Program-made: the position numbers and the translations under genes | The notes under the pieces: model-generated | The model's database searches: none | Seen by the model: only the letters and a program-made list of their open reading frames with translations | What the model was told of the DNA's origin: nothing | Shown here: piece by piece, positions 61,781 to 64,000 of the stretch | Layout: every line of letters begins with the position of its first letter | How positions within the stretch are numbered: position 1 is the first letter of the stretch | Assembly: GCA_900539595.1 (NCBI GenBank) | Contig: UQCQ01000001.1 | Location: 124,001-188,000, forward strand | Direction of reading: 5' to 3' | From: an uncultured Mollicutes bacterium | Lineage (GTDB): Bacteria; Bacillota_I; Bacilli_A; RFN20; CAG-826 | Length of the DNA: 64,000 nt

Positions 61781-62998
61781 TCAGTTGAAATCCAGATTCT
61801 CTTGTTCCAGTTTGACATCGTGCTCAAGCATGTAGCGGATGGTTTCGTGGAATTCCTTGGCTTCTTCCTTGTGGAGCATTAGGCCAAGGCGCTTCTTGTC
61901 ATTTTCAGAAAGATGCATGCATTCGGTTGCGTATTTCTCCAGTTCAGGGATGCCCATCATAAGAGGATGAACGTCAATACCCGTCTTCCTTCTTAGGTCA
62001 AGGAGGATGTTGAATCCACCCCAATCGATGTCACCGATGTGGTAGAAAGGCAAGGAAGGATTGAAATCATGAATCTTTTTTAAGAGTTCCCTCTTGATGG
62101 AATTGTGGTAGCCGGCGAGATAGATCACGATGGCATCTTTGCCTAGGTAGTAATAGTAGGTTGTGAGGTTCTCGATGGTGATGACTTTCTTCTTGGATAT
62201 CGAAAGGATTTTCATCTCGCCGATTTCTTTGTCCGTCATAGAGAAATCATCATTCAGGGCATCAAGGTCAATAATCTGGCTGTTGATGGAAAATGACATC
62301 CCATACCGGAGATAGGCGAACAAAGGGTTCTTGACGATGCCGTGTTCGGCATAGACATCGTCGATTTTTTCATATTCCTCCCCCGAGAATTCCTGGAAAA
62401 TGCGTAGAATCTTGGTTTCGTTGCGCTGAAGGAGTTTGGAGTCGGAGAAATTTCTGGCCGAAAAGTTCCGCAGCAAGATTTCTTCATGCTGATTTTCGAT
62501 GGCGCGGACGATGCTGACCTGTGTCTTCAAGTCATCCAAGTCTTTGTAATGGCTGAGGTGGGATTTATGGGCCTCAACCAAGCCAAGAAGAAACAGCAGA
62601 TAGGATTTCTCCGTTGGCCCTGCTTCAGTATCGGACAGGCGGGACTGGATGAATTCCTTTTCAGAAGAGACGACATTGCTTTTCCTTTTGTGTCCGGTTA
62701 GCCGATACGCCTCATTCAGTTTCTTTTCGCTTTGGTTAAGCTCGATATGGTGTAGAAGTTTTGTCTTCCGGTCCCAGTCGAGGAGAACCAGGCCATCCTT
62801 TTCCAGAGATTTGGCGGCCTGATCGATGTCATCCCGGTATTTGTAGGAATCCTCTGCCATATATTCCGGCAGAGCCTTGTCTTTCCAGACATCAATTCGG
62901 ATTTTCGTTTGTTTTGAATCCTCGGCTTCAAAGCCTCTTTCCCCGCCTTGGTGTTTGTCCAAAAGCCGGTTTAGGATGATGTTTTCATAATCCTTCAT
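61781..62998 (-). CDS. jetD: Wadjet system nuclease subunit JetD
   Basis: 405 aa. The C-terminal TOPRIM-like (DUF2220) part has FYHIGDIDWGGFNIL near residue 318, where the acidic pair matches the catalytic site; preceding it is IENLTTYYYYLGKDAIVIYLAG. The N-terminal half is DUF3322-like. JetD is the topoVI/toprim-related nuclease that cuts circular plasmid DNA after loop extrusion by the JetABC complex. The start overlaps the jetC stop as ATGA. Being the last gene of the usual jetABCD order fits its place here; jetA and jetB should lie past the right edge. Confidence 0.9.
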   Translation of the reverse strand: MKDYENIILNRLLDKHQGGERGFEAEDSKQTKIRIDVWKDKALPEYMAEDSYKYRDDIDQAAKSLEKDGLVLLDWDRKTKLLHHIELNQSEKKLNEAYRLTGHKRKSNVVSSEKEFIQSRLSDTEAGPTEKSYLLFLLGLVEAHKSHLSHYKDLDDLKTQVSIVRAIENQHEEILLRNFSARNFSDSKLLQRNETKILRIFQEFSGEEYEKIDDVYAEHGIVKNPLFAYLRYGMSFSINSQIIDLDALNDDFSMTDKEIGEMKILSISKKKVITIENLTTYYYYLGKDAIVIYLAGYHNSIKRELLKKIHDFNPSLPFYHIGDIDWGGFNILLDLRRKTGIDVHPLMMGIPELEKYATECMHLSENDKKRLGLMLHKEEAKEFHETIRYMLEHDVKLEQENLDFN

Positions 62999-63999
62999 GA
63001 TTCCTTGAACCTCGGACGCGGGAAGATCCGGTCTTTGATTTTGACGAGCCCAATCGTTGTGTCGACGTAAGGGAATATCGGTTTTGCGTTCCTTGAAGGA
63101 ACGGCGATGATGGGCTGGATGGATAGCTTGCGGAAGAACTGCATCATGGAATCGACGTGGGCCTCGTCCATCTTCTCAAAGGCCTCGTCGAACATGACGA
63201 TGCACCCTTTGGATCGCTCGGAGTAGCCTGACTTTACGATTTGGTCGAATGAGGCGGCAATAATGACGTAAAAAGGCGTCTGGGTCTCGCCACCGCTCTT
63301 GGACTTGTTAATCTTGGAGAAACGATAACTCTTGCCGTATTTGTTCGTGATGATGATGTCGTAACTCATGAACTTCCGGTAATCGGTGAAATCTTGTATG
63401 ACTTTCATGGATTTCTCGTCCTTAGTATCTGCCGTAAGTCTCTTGAAGAGATCGTTCATGAGCTCCATGTTGCTGGTTGAGAGCTGCTCGGTGAAAAGAT
63501 CCTTGATGGAATAATCTTCATTGCTTCGGAAGATTTCGTAGAATGGCGCAAACGTCGGATCCTTGGCTTTGGAAATCTCGAACTGATAAATCTCCTCAGA
63601 CGAGCCGAAGGGCTTGTCCTTGAGAATTTTGTTCAGATCTTTTATGTTCCTGATCTCATTGTTGATGTTGTTTCTAATCTCGGCGATGTAAGAGTTCTGG
63701 AAGGTTGTTTTCGCCTCTTCTTTGACTTTATTGAGACGATCTTCGTATTCGGCGAGATGACGCTTGACCACATTGTTGTATTCCTGGTAGAAGCCATCCA
63801 GACTGTCCATGTCGGCTCTGGCGTCGAAGGAAAACTTCGCGATGTATTCATTCATCAGGGCAATAATCGCTCTGAAATCGCTATCAATGGTTTGCGCATA
63901 ATTGCCGATACGGGATTGCAATTGACCGTCGTTCAAAGGGTTTTCGGCGATAAAGGAATCCAAGTGTGCGCTTATTTGCGGGTCGCGCATCATACCCAA
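62995..63999 (-). CDS. jetC: Wadjet SMC-like ATPase JetC, C-terminal part (truncated by window edge)
   Basis: The last 334 residues of an SMC/MukB-like ATPase. Visible are coiled-coil (LAEYEDRLNKVKEEAKTTFQ), KDLNKILKDKPFGSSEEIYQFEI, the ABC signature SGGETQTPFYV, and the Walker B/D-loop region CIVMFDEAFEKMDE, followed by SRNAKPIFPYVDTTIGL. JetC is the motor that extrudes plasmid DNA for JetD to cut. Upstream part lies beyond base 64000. Confidence 0.9.
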   Translation of the reverse strand: MGMMRDPQISAHLDSFIAENPLNDGQLQSRIGNYAQTIDSDFRAIIALMNEYIAKFSFDARADMDSLDGFYQEYNNVVKRHLAEYEDRLNKVKEEAKTTFQNSYIAEIRNNINNEIRNIKDLNKILKDKPFGSSEEIYQFEISKAKDPTFAPFYEIFRSNEDYSIKDLFTEQLSTSNMELMNDLFKRLTADTKDEKSMKVIQDFTDYRKFMSYDIIITNKYGKSYRFSKINKSKSGGETQTPFYVIIAASFDQIVKSGYSERSKGCIVMFDEAFEKMDEAHVDSMMQFFRKLSIQPIIAVPSRNAKPIFPYVDTTIGLVKIKDRIFPRPRFKES

Positions 64000-64000
64000 A

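Noticed and set aside
61402..61788. 128-codon plus-strand reading frame
   Set aside because: Low-complexity, no ribosome site, overlaps the jetD 3' end; minus-strand fragments there look more coding-like. Not listed as a gene.
61781..62998. JetD as a topoisomerase VI/Spo11 A subunit
   Set aside because: Overlap with an SMC-like jetC and the DUF3322/DUF2220 layout point to Wadjet rather than a topoisomerase.
1..64000. tRNA, rRNA or riboswitch genes
   Set aside because: Scanned by eye for cloverleaf-like patterns and known riboswitch cores in intergenic gaps; none could be supported.

Overview
The window reads as chromosomal DNA of a low- to mid-GC Gram-positive bacterium, most likely an uncultured, host-associated member of the Bacilli. 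The reasons are many lipoproteins with Leu-x-Ser-Cys-Gly lipoboxes and Ser-rich linkers, strong AGGAGG ribosome sites, sugar ABC transporters without outer-membrane genes, and TGA used as a stop codon (so the standard bacterial code, not the Mycoplasma code). The taxon is inference; no rRNA or marker gene is present.

Layout. (1) 1-18.0 kb, minus strand: a glycan-use region. A solute-binding lipoprotein, two permeases, a large secreted Ig-like protein, a DUF4838 lipoprotein and a beta-helix lipoprotein form one operon behind a cre-like operator. Next to it lie a GH36 alpha-galactosidase, an ABC ATPase cut by the window edge, a second beta-helix lipoprotein, a Gfo/Idh/MocA oxidoreductase and a secreted tyrosine phosphatase. 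(2) 18.1-41.6 kb: an accessory, defence-like island holding an XRE-ADP-ribosylglycohydrolase fusion, a 1949-aa DUF4011-type helicase/nuclease, an orphan HipB-like regulator with three evenly spaced operators, a Schlafen AlbA_2-type ATP-binding protein, an RloA/RloB-like ATPase-TOPRIM pair and five AAA_14-DUF4143 ATPases. An MFS transporter and a GH94 phosphorylase are interspersed. (3) 42.0-48.2 kb, plus strand: an operon of two large lipoproteins around an M6-type metalloprotease, closed by a terminator. (4) 48.3-52.2 kb: two truncated genes joined head to head, a sixth AAA_14-DUF4143 ATPase and an archaeal-type ATPase. (5) 52.4-59.0 kb: a surface-glycan operon (radical SAM, deacetylase-like, a HAD-GT4-GT4-UDP-GlcNAc-2-epimerase fusion, UDP-ManNAc dehydrogenase). 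(6) 59.2-61.8 kb: a RelB/DinJ-like antitoxin with an unknown partner, then decayed surface-protein fragments. (7) 61.8-64 kb: jetD and the 3' end of jetC of a Wadjet system that continues past the right edge.

The most unusual signal is non-coding. Nearly every ATPase gene has its own private set of palindromes or helically phased repeats at its 5' end. For the ATPase genes at 19977-21254 and 33264-34538 a nearly identical copy of the same palindrome also abuts the stop codon, so each gene sits in a ~1.35 kb direct-repeat-bounded unit. The AlbA_2 gene is bounded on both sides by arrays of CACTAA spaced by about one or two helical turns. Close paralogues (34641-35897 and 38898-40154) carry different palindromes, so the sites diverge even between closely similar proteins. 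The proteins have winged-helix and PD-(D/E)XK-type C-terminal regions, so self-recognition of these sites (autoregulation, or mobility/homing of small cassettes) is a testable idea. I have not run any search; domain assignments are from motifs read by eye.
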